In this document: positions 22,052 through 28,928 of the stretch, piece by piece
Layout of the letters: each line of letters starts with the position of its first letter
Numbering within the stretch: position 1 is the first letter of the stretch
Assembly: GCF_000421665.1 (NCBI RefSeq)
Contig: NZ_ATXL01000013.1
Location: 1-49,974 of the forward strand
From: Bavariicoccus seileri WCC 4188
GTDB lineage: Bacteria > Bacillota > Bacilli > Lactobacillales > Aerococcaceae
Direction of reading: 5' to 3'
DNA length: 49,974 nucleotides
The notes under the pieces: generated by a model
Database searches by the model: none
Told to the model about the DNA's origin: nothing
What the model saw: only the letters and a program-made list of their open reading frames with translations
Program-made: the position numbers and the translations under genes

Positions 22052-22795
22052 CTAATTCATATACCTTTTATTTGTAGAGAGCGCTTCAGGATTTCGATGA
22101 GCAATATCCACAAATCTAAAACGTTCTAGCACATGACGGCTTTCAGTAAATTGAAAGAACCGAGCATCATCTAAATAAACGTAACTTCTCACCACAACAA
22201 CATGATTCGCCTTAGGATCAAGGTATGTTCTATCTTCATCAGTTGCTTGATCGACTGTAATCTCTTTTTGTGCAAAATTGATTTTGAGCTGTTGTTGCTT
22301 TTCAAGATAATCATATAACGATATCTCAAGCTCCTTATCACTCGCCTGTGGTACTAGATCTGGAATAATATAGTCAATATCTAGAATCGCTGGCGTTCCT
22401 TGCACAATTCTCTGACGCTTAATCTGCCACATCATCGAATTTGGCTTGACCATCTGTTGAGCCACTAAAAAGTCTGGTGCCTCTATATAATGGTTTTTAA
22501 TCACAGTTGTTGATGATGGAATATGCTGTTGTTGCTGTAGTTCTTTAAAACTAGTTAATCCATTAATAGGAAAGTTAAAGCGCGTTGTCGGCAAAACAAT
22601 GGAACCTTTTCCCCGTTGTTTAATAATCAACCCTTGATCGACGAGTCGTGCTAATGCTTTTCTGACAGTCTCTCTCGATACCGCGTATTTTTCAGCTAAT
22701 TGATTCTCGCTGGGAAGGATATCATCTGGTTTTACTATTCCCTGAACAATAGTATGCCGCAAGCTATGAAAAATGCTCAACTCTTTATTTTCCAC
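22052..22795 (-). CDS. treR: GntR-family trehalose operon repressor TreR
   Basis: A 247-aa repressor with an N-terminal GntR winged helix (about residues 8-70: PSENQLAEKYAVSRETVRKA) and a UTRA effector-binding domain (about 90-240) that in TreR binds trehalose-6-phosphate. It lies 49 bases after treP on the same strand, and an 18-bp palindrome resembling TreR operators sits in front of treP, so negative autoregulation of the operon is likely. The start is GTG at 22795 with a weakly placed GAGG; an upstream AAAGGG is another candidate binding site. Confidence 0.85.
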   Translation of the reverse strand: MENKELSIFHSLRHTIVQGIVKPDDILPSENQLAEKYAVSRETVRKALARLVDQGLIIKQRGKGSIVLPTTRFNFPINGLTSFKELQQQQHIPSSTTVIKNHYIEAPDFLVAQQMVKPNSMMWQIKRQRIVQGTPAILDIDYIIPDLVPQASDKELEISLYDYLEKQQQLKINFAQKEITVDQATDEDRTYLDPKANHVVVVRSYVYLDDARFFQFTESRHVLERFRFVDIAHRNPEALSTNKRYMN

Positions 22796-22844
22796 CCACC
22801 TCAGCCCTTTACTACTAGTGATTTTGGTGATACTAGTGGGTTAA

Positions 22845-24305
22845 TTAATGATTAAAGAATGGAATGTTGATATCCAATGCTTTATCAGCTAAGAAACCAC
22901 GTTTTTCAAAGATAACAGTTAAAACAAATGGTACAACGATTGATATTCCCATACAGATCCAGAACATTAGTTGAGAACCTGGTTGAATCACAAGAAAACC
23001 TGGCAATCCACCTACACCAATATTATTCGCAGTAACCCCAAATGTTGTTGAAATTAGTCCTGCAATACCGGAACCAATCATTGCCGCTACGAATGGGTAC
23101 ATATATTTCAAGTTAATCCCAAACATTGCGGGTTCAGTAACCCCTAGATAACATGATATTGTGGCTGGAATAGAGATTTGTTCTTCTTTTTTATCACCAC
23201 GATGCAACCACCAGATGGCTAGAACAGCAGATCCTTGGGCAATGTTTGATAAAGCAATCATTGGCCATAATTGTGTGCCCCCAAAATCAGCAGCTAATTG
23301 TAAGTCAATAGCATTCGTCATATGATGGAGCCCTGTTATAACTAGTGGCGCATAGAATGTGCCAAATACTGCACCGAACAACCAAGAGAAACTTCCTGTT
23401 AATCCTGCATAAACTCCCTTGGAAATCCATTGGCCTATAACCCAACCGATAGGTCCTAATACAGTATTAGCAAGTATGATCGTCACCAATAGCGCAAAAA
23501 ATGGGACAACAATCATCGAGATAGCTTGAGGTGTCACCTTACGTAACCACTTTTCGAGATAAACTAGGGTGAACCCGGCTAGCATTGCTGGGATAACTTG
23601 AGCCTGATAACCAATCTTCTCAATGGTAAAGAAACCAAAATTCCAAACAGGTACTTCGCCACTTGCAATGGCATCTGCCGCACCATAAGCATTTAATAAT
23701 TGCGGGGAAACTAATGTGATACCTAAAATAATACCGAGAATTTGTGTTGTTTTCATCTTACGTGTAATTGACCAAGTAATACCTACTGGTAAGAAATGGA
23801 AGATTGCTTCACCTGGTAGCCAAAGAAAGTCATTCACACCAGCCCAGAATTGGGAAACTTGCACAATCGTTTGTCCATCTAACGCTTTGAATGGAACGCC
23901 TTCCAGAATATTCCGGAATCCTAAAATCAAACCACCAGCGATAATTGCAGGGATAATTGGTGCAAAGATTTCTGCTAGAACAGTCATCACACGTTGTAAC
24001 CAGTTTTGGTTTTGCTTAGCGGCTGCCTTTACATCATCCTTAGAAACGCCTTCGTGTCCTGTGATAGCCACAAACTCATTGTAAAAATCTGAGACATCAT
24101 TACCGACGATAACTTGAAATTGTCCTGCTTGAGTAAAGGTTCCTTTCACCGCATCCAGTTTTTCAATTTCTTCGACATTTGCTTTCTTTGGATCGTTTAA
24201 CACAAAGCGCATCCGTGTTGCACAGTGTGTAACAGCATTTATATTGCTGTCCCCACCGATGAGATCCACCAGTGCTTTCGCATCCTTCTCATATTTTTTT
24301 GCCAT
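22845..24305 (-). CDS. treP: PTS trehalose transporter subunit IIBC (TreP)
   Basis: A 486-aa membrane permease that takes up trehalose and phosphorylates it to trehalose-6-phosphate. The EIIB domain (about 1-85) carries the phosphorylated Cys28 in THCATRMRF. The EIIC domain follows with about ten membrane segments, the PAIIAGGLILGFRN opening, and a glucose-family LGVTEPAMFGIN loop. There is no fused EIIA, so a glucose-type EIIA must come from another protein. Assignment to trehalose rests on the neighbouring treR and operator. No phosphotrehalase gene is present beside it, which is unusual for this operon. AAGGAGGATTATC precedes the ATG. Confidence 0.88.
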   Translation of the reverse strand: MAKKYEKDAKALVDLIGGDSNINAVTHCATRMRFVLNDPKKANVEEIEKLDAVKGTFTQAGQFQVIVGNDVSDFYNEFVAITGHEGVSKDDVKAAAKQNQNWLQRVMTVLAEIFAPIIPAIIAGGLILGFRNILEGVPFKALDGQTIVQVSQFWAGVNDFLWLPGEAIFHFLPVGITWSITRKMKTTQILGIILGITLVSPQLLNAYGAADAIASGEVPVWNFGFFTIEKIGYQAQVIPAMLAGFTLVYLEKWLRKVTPQAISMIVVPFFALLVTIILANTVLGPIGWVIGQWISKGVYAGLTGSFSWLFGAVFGTFYAPLVITGLHHMTNAIDLQLAADFGGTQLWPMIALSNIAQGSAVLAIWWLHRGDKKEEQISIPATISCYLGVTEPAMFGINLKYMYPFVAAMIGSGIAGLISTTFGVTANNIGVGGLPGFLVIQPGSQLMFWICMGISIVVPFVLTVIFEKRGFLADKALDINIPFFNH

Positions 24306-24345
24306 GATAATCCTCCTTATAATAAAATCAGTTGGCTTTATAAAT

Positions 24346-24363
24346 AACTTGTCTAGACAAGTT
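24346..24363. promoter_or_regulatory. Putative TreR operator
   Basis: AACTTGTCTAGACAAGTT is a perfect 18-bp palindrome located 13 bp downstream of the treP -10 box. The inner TTGTCTAGACAA resembles TreR boxes of Bacillus. A bound repressor would cover the transcription start region. Confidence 0.75.
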
Positions 24364-24375
24364 CCTTACGAGACT

Positions 24376-24413
24376 AGTATAGCTAATTTTTGTGAATCTG
24401 TAAAGCGGTTTCA
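24376..24413 (-). promoter_or_regulatory. treP promoter with cre-like site
   Basis: On the minus strand -35 TTTACA (24399-24404), 17-nt spacer and -10 TATACT (24376-24381) form a strong promoter. The -35 overlaps TGAAACCGCTTTACA (24399-24413), which resembles a CcpA catabolite-response element with two or so mismatches. Carbon catabolite repression of trehalose uptake is thus plausible. Confidence 0.65.
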
Positions 24414-24433
24414 CTTGCAAGTAATTAGAAACA

Positions 24434-24466
24434 CAAAAAGAGCCGAGACATAATATGTCTCAGCTC
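24434..24466 (-). terminator. Terminator of the rpmH-rnpA-yidC-khpB operon
   Basis: On the minus strand GAGCTGAGACAT (24454-24465) pairs with ATGTCTCGGCTC (24440-24451) with one mismatch, followed by T5. It lies 73 bp past the khpB stop and upstream of the treP promoter. Confidence 0.85.
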
Positions 24467-24538
24467 GATAAAATATCTCTCAATCACACAATCAACAACT
24501 TGATTGACTGATAAAAGGTCTTATCAATTGTTTATCGC

Positions 24539-25426
24539 TCAATCGACTGCCTCAACCACTAGATAGCGATGTGGTTCTTTTCCTTCTGAATGTGTCTCAA
24601 CTTGGTTATTGCGACTCAACTCCGCATGGATAATTTTCCGTTCAAATGACGGTAATGGTTCTAAAAAGACTGGTTGTCTGGTTTCAATAGCTTTTTTAGC
24701 CGTTCTTTCAGCAATACGTTTTAAAATCTCATAACGCCGTTCCCTATAATCGCCAACATTGACGAGAACTGACAGTTTACCCTTCACATCACGGAAAAGC
24801 ATGACCTGTGCTAAATTTTGTAGTGCGTCGATGATCTTACCATGATGCCCGATGATCAAGCCTGCTTTGTCAGACTCAATCTGGAAGATGACATGATGCG
24901 GCTTGATGACGACCGAAACACTATTTGGTGCACCATAAACCTCACAAACTTTACTTAAGTAATGTGCCACATCTTCTGCAACCTCAGATATTTGATTTTC
25001 TTGATCAAACTCACTGGTTTCATCCGTATCCTCTTTAGATTGATCATCAGATTGATCTAAAGAAGTAGCGTCAGATGCTGCAGTCTCTTCTTTTAATCCA
25101 TCAACCGCGTCGTCATTAACACTAGTAATAGTATTAGTAGTGTCATCACTGTCATCACTGCTATCACTTTCATCATCTAACACATCATCCGTTAGGACTT
25201 GGACTTCTTGATATTGTATATCTTGTGGTTCGTCAATAGGGTCTAAGGTGAGACGTGTCAATTTCACTTTTGCGTTTCGTTGACCTAATCCAAATAACCC
25301 TTTTTTTCCTTCATCTAAGACTTCAATCGTGACATCTTTTGATTCAAGATTCATCGTCAACAACCCACGTTGAATGGCTTGATCGACTGTACTTCCCTCA
25401 ACTACTACTTCATCTTTAGAATTCAT
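24539..25426 (-). CDS. khpB: RNA-binding protein KhpB (Jag/EloR)
   Basis: A 295-aa cytosolic RNA-binding protein linked to cell elongation and division control in Gram-positives. A Jag_N domain (about 1-55, with GKKGLFGLGQR) is joined by a long acidic Asp/Ser/Thr-rich linker (about 65-140) to a KH domain (GLIIGHHGKIIDALQNLAQ) and an R3H domain (about 230-292, with ERKIIHAEL and the LVVEAV end). Its place directly after yidC is conserved in Firmicutes. AAAGGAG precedes the ATG. The linker is low complexity and presumably flexible. Confidence 0.94.
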   Translation of the reverse strand: MNSKDEVVVEGSTVDQAIQRGLLTMNLESKDVTIEVLDEGKKGLFGLGQRNAKVKLTRLTLDPIDEPQDIQYQEVQVLTDDVLDDESDSSDDSDDTTNTITSVNDDAVDGLKEETAASDATSLDQSDDQSKEDTDETSEFDQENQISEVAEDVAHYLSKVCEVYGAPNSVSVVIKPHHVIFQIESDKAGLIIGHHGKIIDALQNLAQVMLFRDVKGKLSVLVNVGDYRERRYEILKRIAERTAKKAIETRQPVFLEPLPSFERKIIHAELSRNNQVETHSEGKEPHRYLVVEAVD

Positions 25427-25505
25427 CGTGTATCTCCTTTGTCGCTAGGTGATTATCTCATTACCATTATTTTAACATACAAAGGTCACTTCAAACTAGT
25501 TTGGA

Positions 25506-26321
25506 TCATTTCTTTTTGTTATGCCACGCTTTCTTCAAATCGCGTTCTCTTTTCTTTTCAAGACGCTTCTTTTCCTCGCGTTCGCGTTGCAACTTATAAG
25601 GATTATTCAATAGCAATGTTTGACCAACACTGAAGACATTACGTGCAACCCAGTACAGGGAAACAGCACTTGCTAACGGTACGGCCATCACAACAATCAT
25701 AACTGGCATAAAGAACGTCATCCCTTTCGTCATCCCATTTTGGACAGGTTGAGCTTTCATTGATAACCAACTGGTCAAAAAAGTAAATATCCCAGCCAAG
25801 ACCGGTAAAACAAAATAAGGATCTGGATCCCCTAGATCCATCCACAAGAATGAACCGCTTCTCAAAACTGGTGACCGCGAAACGGCTTGGTACAAGGCAA
25901 TCAAAATAGGCATTTGAATGACTAGTGGTAAACAACCAGCAAACTGATTTACACCCTTTTCCTTATAAAGAGCACGTGTTTCTTCTTGAATTTTTAACTG
26001 ACTTTCACGATCAGACATAGGATACTTAGCCTTGATTTTTTCAACCTCAGGCTGTAATTCCGCTGTTTCACGTGTTGTCTTGAATTGAAATTTCATCAAC
26101 GGTAATAATAAAATGCTGACGATCACGGTAAATATAATGATCCCCATACCATAGTTATTACCAAAAAGAGCTGATAACCATTCAATAATTTTAATGAAAC
26201 TATAGATGATACCTTTTTCCCAGAATCCAGTACTACTTTCAGTGACATCACTCCGACCACAAGCGGAGAGCAATAGTACCAAAGGTATCAACAATGCTAT
26301 TTTCTTCTTATTCTTAATCAT
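25506..26321 (-). CDS. yidC: Membrane protein insertase YidC (SpoIIIJ type)
   Basis: A 271-aa insertase for membrane proteins, alone or with Sec. The N-terminus is a lipoprotein signal with lipobox LLSAC (Cys at about residue 21). Five transmembrane segments follow, with FAGCLPLVIQMPILIALYQAV in the conserved core. The tail is strongly basic (KKRERDLKKAWHNKKK), consistent with ribosome contact. The ATG at 26321 overlaps the rnpA end as ATGATTAA and has GAGGAT before it. The frame to 26354 is rejected because it destroys the signal peptide. Confidence 0.96.
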   Translation of the reverse strand: MIKNKKKIALLIPLVLLLSACGRSDVTESSTGFWEKGIIYSFIKIIEWLSALFGNNYGMGIIIFTVIVSILLLPLMKFQFKTTRETAELQPEVEKIKAKYPMSDRESQLKIQEETRALYKEKGVNQFAGCLPLVIQMPILIALYQAVSRSPVLRSGSFLWMDLGDPDPYFVLPVLAGIFTFLTSWLSMKAQPVQNGMTKGMTFFMPVMIVVMAVPLASAVSLYWVARNVFSVGQTLLLNNPYKLQREREEKKRLEKKRERDLKKAWHNKKK

Positions 26322-26673
26322 CAGAATCCTCGCTTTTAATGAGTAGACCCGCAACAGTCAACACATGTGTCATATTTTTGACTAACATCTCCAATGGCAA
26401 ATTCACCACTGGTTGGCGTGCAATAATCACTAGATCTACATCTGGTTTGATTTGTTTCTCCAACTGTAAAAAACCTTCTCTGATACGTCTTTTGATTTTA
26501 TTTCTCACGACTGCATTTCCAAGTTTTTTACTCACTGAAATTCCTGCTCGAAAGTGTTGTTGATCTTTCTTTTCCAAGACGTAAACAACAAATTGACGGT
26601 TTGCATAAGACTTTCCCACCTTGAAAATTTGTTTAAAATCACGTTCAGATTTAACTCGATAACGTTTTTTCAT
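26314..26673 (-). CDS. rnpA: Ribonuclease P protein component RnpA
   Basis: A 119-aa basic protein that assists the catalytic RNA of RNase P in maturing tRNA 5' ends. The RNR motif is present as KKLGNAVVRNKIKRRIREGF, preceded by the N-terminal KKRYRVKSERDFKQIFKVGKS. Length is typical. It lies between rpmH and yidC and overlaps the latter by 8 nt. A terminator-like hairpin separates it from rpmH, so its expression is probably lower than that of L34. Confidence 0.96.
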   Translation of the reverse strand: MKKRYRVKSERDFKQIFKVGKSYANRQFVVYVLEKKDQQHFRAGISVSKKLGNAVVRNKIKRRIREGFLQLEKQIKPDVDLVIIARQPVVNLPLEMLVKNMTHVLTVAGLLIKSEDSDD

Positions 26674-26702
26674 AAAAGACTCACTTTCACACTTCTACTA
26701 TC

Positions 26703-26734
26703 AAAAAAAAAGACCACTGAGACGGTCAGTGATC
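26703..26734 (-). terminator. Attenuating terminator between rpmH and rnpA
   Basis: On the minus strand GATCACTGA (26726-26734) pairs with TCAGTGGTC (26712-26720) using one G-U pair; nine T residues follow (complement of 26703-26711). The hairpin starts at the rpmH stop codon. Partial readthrough would feed rnpA. Confidence 0.85.
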
Positions 26735-26868
26735 TAAGCGCTTAAGACTTTTCTACCTTTACGGCGTCTACTTGCTAATACTCTTCTACCATTTTTAGTG
26801 CTCATGCGTTTACGGAAACCATGAACTTTTTGGCGTTTACGTTTGCTTGGTTGATACGTACGTTTCAT
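26734..26868 (-). CDS. rpmH: 50S ribosomal protein L34
   Basis: A 44-aa, very basic ribosomal protein read directly from the minus strand: it starts [18 protein letters not shown], continues through [13 protein letters not shown], and ends KGRKVLSA. This is the full L34 family length. A GGAGGTGCATTTCG stretch precedes the ATG. It opens the rpmH-rnpA-yidC-khpB operon next to the origin, the ancestral bacterial arrangement. Confidence 0.97.
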   Translation of the reverse strand: MKRTYQPSKRKRQKVHGFRKRMSTKNGRRVLASRRRKGRKVLSA

Positions 26869-26944
26869 CTCGAAATGCACCTCCTATAATTTACTGGTGG
26901 TTATTACATCTTCACAAAATTTCAATGTAAGAACAGTCTTAAAA

Positions 26945-26973
26945 ATTATAGATGTAATCACCATGAAAGTCAA
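26945..26973 (-). promoter_or_regulatory. rpmH promoter
   Basis: On the minus strand -35 TTGACT (26968-26973), a 17-nt spacer and a perfect -10 TATAAT (26945-26950) precede rpmH by about 75 nt. Confidence 0.8.
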
Positions 26974-27036
26974 GCTATCTTAGGAAGATGTCGTAAAATT
27001 TTGTGACTAACAACTGAAAATGTCCCGAATACCATT

Positions 27037-28536
27037 TCATGGTTTTTCAAGTATTACTTTTTTGGTCGCCACTCGTTCAATAAAGACTTCGTCATGCTCG
27101 ATAATTACCATTGTGGGATTTTCTGCCTGAATGACTTGTTCGAGTTGCTCTTGATTGAAGACATCTAAATAATTCAATGGTTCATCCCATAAAAATAATT
27201 CAGCTGGTGTTACTAAAGATTTAGCCATTTCAATACGTTTACGTTGTCCCATACTCATATCTTCAATCCGATTTTCAAAAACAAAGCGATCAGTTCCCAG
27301 TTGTCTCAAATTCATCAGTAATTGTTGATAATCAAGCTGTTGTTCTTTCGCAAATGCTTGCAATGTTCCTTTATTATCTTCATAGTTTTGTCGCACTAGA
27401 CTGATTGTTAGCCGATCAGGCCTAACAATCTCACCAGTTGCCGTTCCTTTAAAGTGTCCCAATAAGTATGCAAGCAAAGATGATTTACCAGATCCATTTG
27501 GACCAATGATTGCCAATCGGTCTCCTTTGTTCAATTGAAAATTGATTGGCTTGAATAAGGGACTCCCATCATAGCTTAACTGTAGATTCTTAACTTCTAT
27601 CAGTCTTTTATGATGAGTAGGTTCAAATTTCAACCGGAGTAACTCCGTCTGTTCGATATCTTTCAGTAAGCCTTCTTTCTCCTCAATTTGTCCTTCAAGA
27701 CGATGTTCAATCGTTTTCGACCGTTTCATCGTTCGAGCCGCTCGAGCGCCAATAAAGCCAGTGTCAAAAATTGCACCGCTTCCTTTTTGATTAGACTTAC
27801 CGTACTTATCACCTTCACGTTCTTTTGACCAAGCTGCCTTTTCACGAGCGGTTTGTTTCAAACGTTCGATTTCTTTTTGTAATTTTTCATTTTGCTCTAG
27901 TTCATACGCATCACGTTGTTTCTTTTGGTCTTCGTAAACCGAAAAGTTTCCTTGATACAAGACAATTTGGCTTCTTTCAATAGATAGAATATGATCAACA
28001 ACTTCATCAATAAATAAGCGATCATGACTGACAACGATAAAGCCTTGCTTTTTAGCTTTAAGATAATCAGCTACCTGTTGTCTACCCACAATATCGAGAT
28101 GATTAGTCGGTTCATCGATCAACGGAAAATGAACATCGTCAACAAATAGCAAGGCTAGTAAGACCTTGGTCTGTTCGCCTCCTGACAAGGTATCGAATTG
28201 GCGCCACAAGACATCAGGATCGACCTTTAAAAGATTGAGTTCTTTCTCAATCTGCCACTGCTCAAAATCTGCCATAGTCTCTAGTACGGTAAACGTCAAT
28301 TGTTTCTTGTCCGCGATTGGCTGTGGAAAATAACGAAAAGATTCTTGATACGTTATCCTTCCTTTATTGGGTAACTGACCAAGTAGTAGCTTTAAAAAAG
28401 TTGTCTTACCACGACCATTCCTCCCTACTAGTCCTAACTTCCAACTTGAATCAATGGTTACATCTGTTTCTTCAAATAAATTGATTCCTTGTAAATCATA
28501 TCCAAACGTTAAATTTCTGATTTGAATATTCGACAT
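27037..28536 (-). CDS. Lsa-like ABC-F ribosomal protection protein
   Basis: A 499-aa soluble ABC-F ATPase with two nucleotide-binding domains and no membrane segments. Walker A motifs are GRNGRGKTT (about residue 40) and GPNGSGKSS (about 350); signatures are LSGGEQTKV and MSMGQRKRI. The charged inter-domain linker (about 200-290) contains the GDKYGKSNQKGSGAIFDTGFIGARAARTMKR-type stretch characteristic of Lsa proteins; it reaches toward the ribosomal P site. Lsa(A) of E. faecalis confers intrinsic lincosamide, streptogramin A and pleuromutilin resistance; whether this copy does so is inference. An attenuator leader precedes it. AAGGGGTGGG serves as ribosome binding site. Confidence 0.88.
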   Translation of the reverse strand: MSNIQIRNLTFGYDLQGINLFEETDVTIDSSWKLGLVGRNGRGKTTFLKLLLGQLPNKGRITYQESFRYFPQPIADKKQLTFTVLETMADFEQWQIEKELNLLKVDPDVLWRQFDTLSGGEQTKVLLALLFVDDVHFPLIDEPTNHLDIVGRQQVADYLKAKKQGFIVVSHDRLFIDEVVDHILSIERSQIVLYQGNFSVYEDQKKQRDAYELEQNEKLQKEIERLKQTAREKAAWSKEREGDKYGKSNQKGSGAIFDTGFIGARAARTMKRSKTIEHRLEGQIEEKEGLLKDIEQTELLRLKFEPTHHKRLIEVKNLQLSYDGSPLFKPINFQLNKGDRLAIIGPNGSGKSSLLAYLLGHFKGTATGEIVRPDRLTISLVRQNYEDNKGTLQAFAKEQQLDYQQLLMNLRQLGTDRFVFENRIEDMSMGQRKRIEMAKSLVTPAELFLWDEPLNYLDVFNQEQLEQVIQAENPTMVIIEHDEVFIERVATKKVILEKP

Positions 28537-28552
28537 CTAACCCACCCCTTTA

Positions 28553-28582
28553 TAAAAAACTCACCCTATTTCTAGGATGAGT
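28553..28582 (-). terminator. Attenuator terminator before the ABC-F gene
   Basis: On the minus strand ACTCATCCTA (28573-28582) pairs with TAGGGTGAGT (28559-28568) over 10 bp around a GAAA loop, followed by T6. It lies just upstream of the ABC-F ribosome binding site, so unchecked transcripts would stop before the gene. Part of its stem can pair instead with 28694-28704. Confidence 0.85.
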
Positions 28583-28593
28583 ACATGTGGGTC

Positions 28594-28876
28594 GTATCAA
28601 GGTGTTTTTATCAGGACAGTAAAAAACAAAGACCATCCCGTAACCGAACACCAGATTTTTCTTAGAAGAACCACCACATAGAATTTATCACCAATCCTAG
28701 AAATCTGCACACTACCTCCATGTCGCCTTAATAGTAGTCCTTGATAACTACTACAGAGCTTGATAGATCATAATGATATGCAGCTTCAACAAATTGGTTA
28801 GTTTTTCAATGTAGTGCCCTCCAAACGTGTTCTGATTTAGTAATTTAAGAATAGCATAGCTCTAGGTAAACTTCAA
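28594..28876 (-). promoter_or_regulatory. Antibiotic-response leader of the ABC-F gene: promoter and alternative hairpins
   Basis: A promoter (-35 TTGAAG 28871-28876, 17-nt spacer, -10 TATTCT 28848-28853) starts a leader of about 300 nt. ATTTCTAGGAT (minus strand, 28694-28704) is exactly complementary over 11 nt to the terminator region 28568-28578, so it can act as antiterminator. A local hairpin (ATAGTAGT 28731-28738 / ACTACTAC 28747-28754) has a loop whose 8 bases are fully complementary to 28595-28602. The layout fits ribosome-mediated attenuation as known for other ABC-F genes. Confidence 0.7.
28662..28721 (-). CDS. Putative leader peptide MEVVCRFLGLVINSMWWFF
   Basis: A 19-codon ORF in the ABC-F leader, with AAGG five bases before its ATG. 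Its codons 6-9 contain the antiterminator strand, so a ribosome stalled on it would change which hairpin forms. It ends in two Trp and two Phe codons. No homology is claimed; support comes from position, binding site and overlap with the alternative pairings. Confidence 0.45.
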   Translation of the reverse strand: MEVVCRFLGLVINSMWWFF

Positions 28877-28928
28877 TCAGATCAATGAGGCCTCAAATCT
28901 AGACCTTCTCTTTTGACAGTTTATTAGT

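Noticed and set aside
23716-24084. 122-codon plus-strand ORF
   Set aside because: Antisense shadow of treP; no ribosome binding site and no recognisable protein pattern.
25639-25935. 98-codon minus-strand ORF inside yidC
   Set aside because: Out-of-frame shadow of a certain gene.
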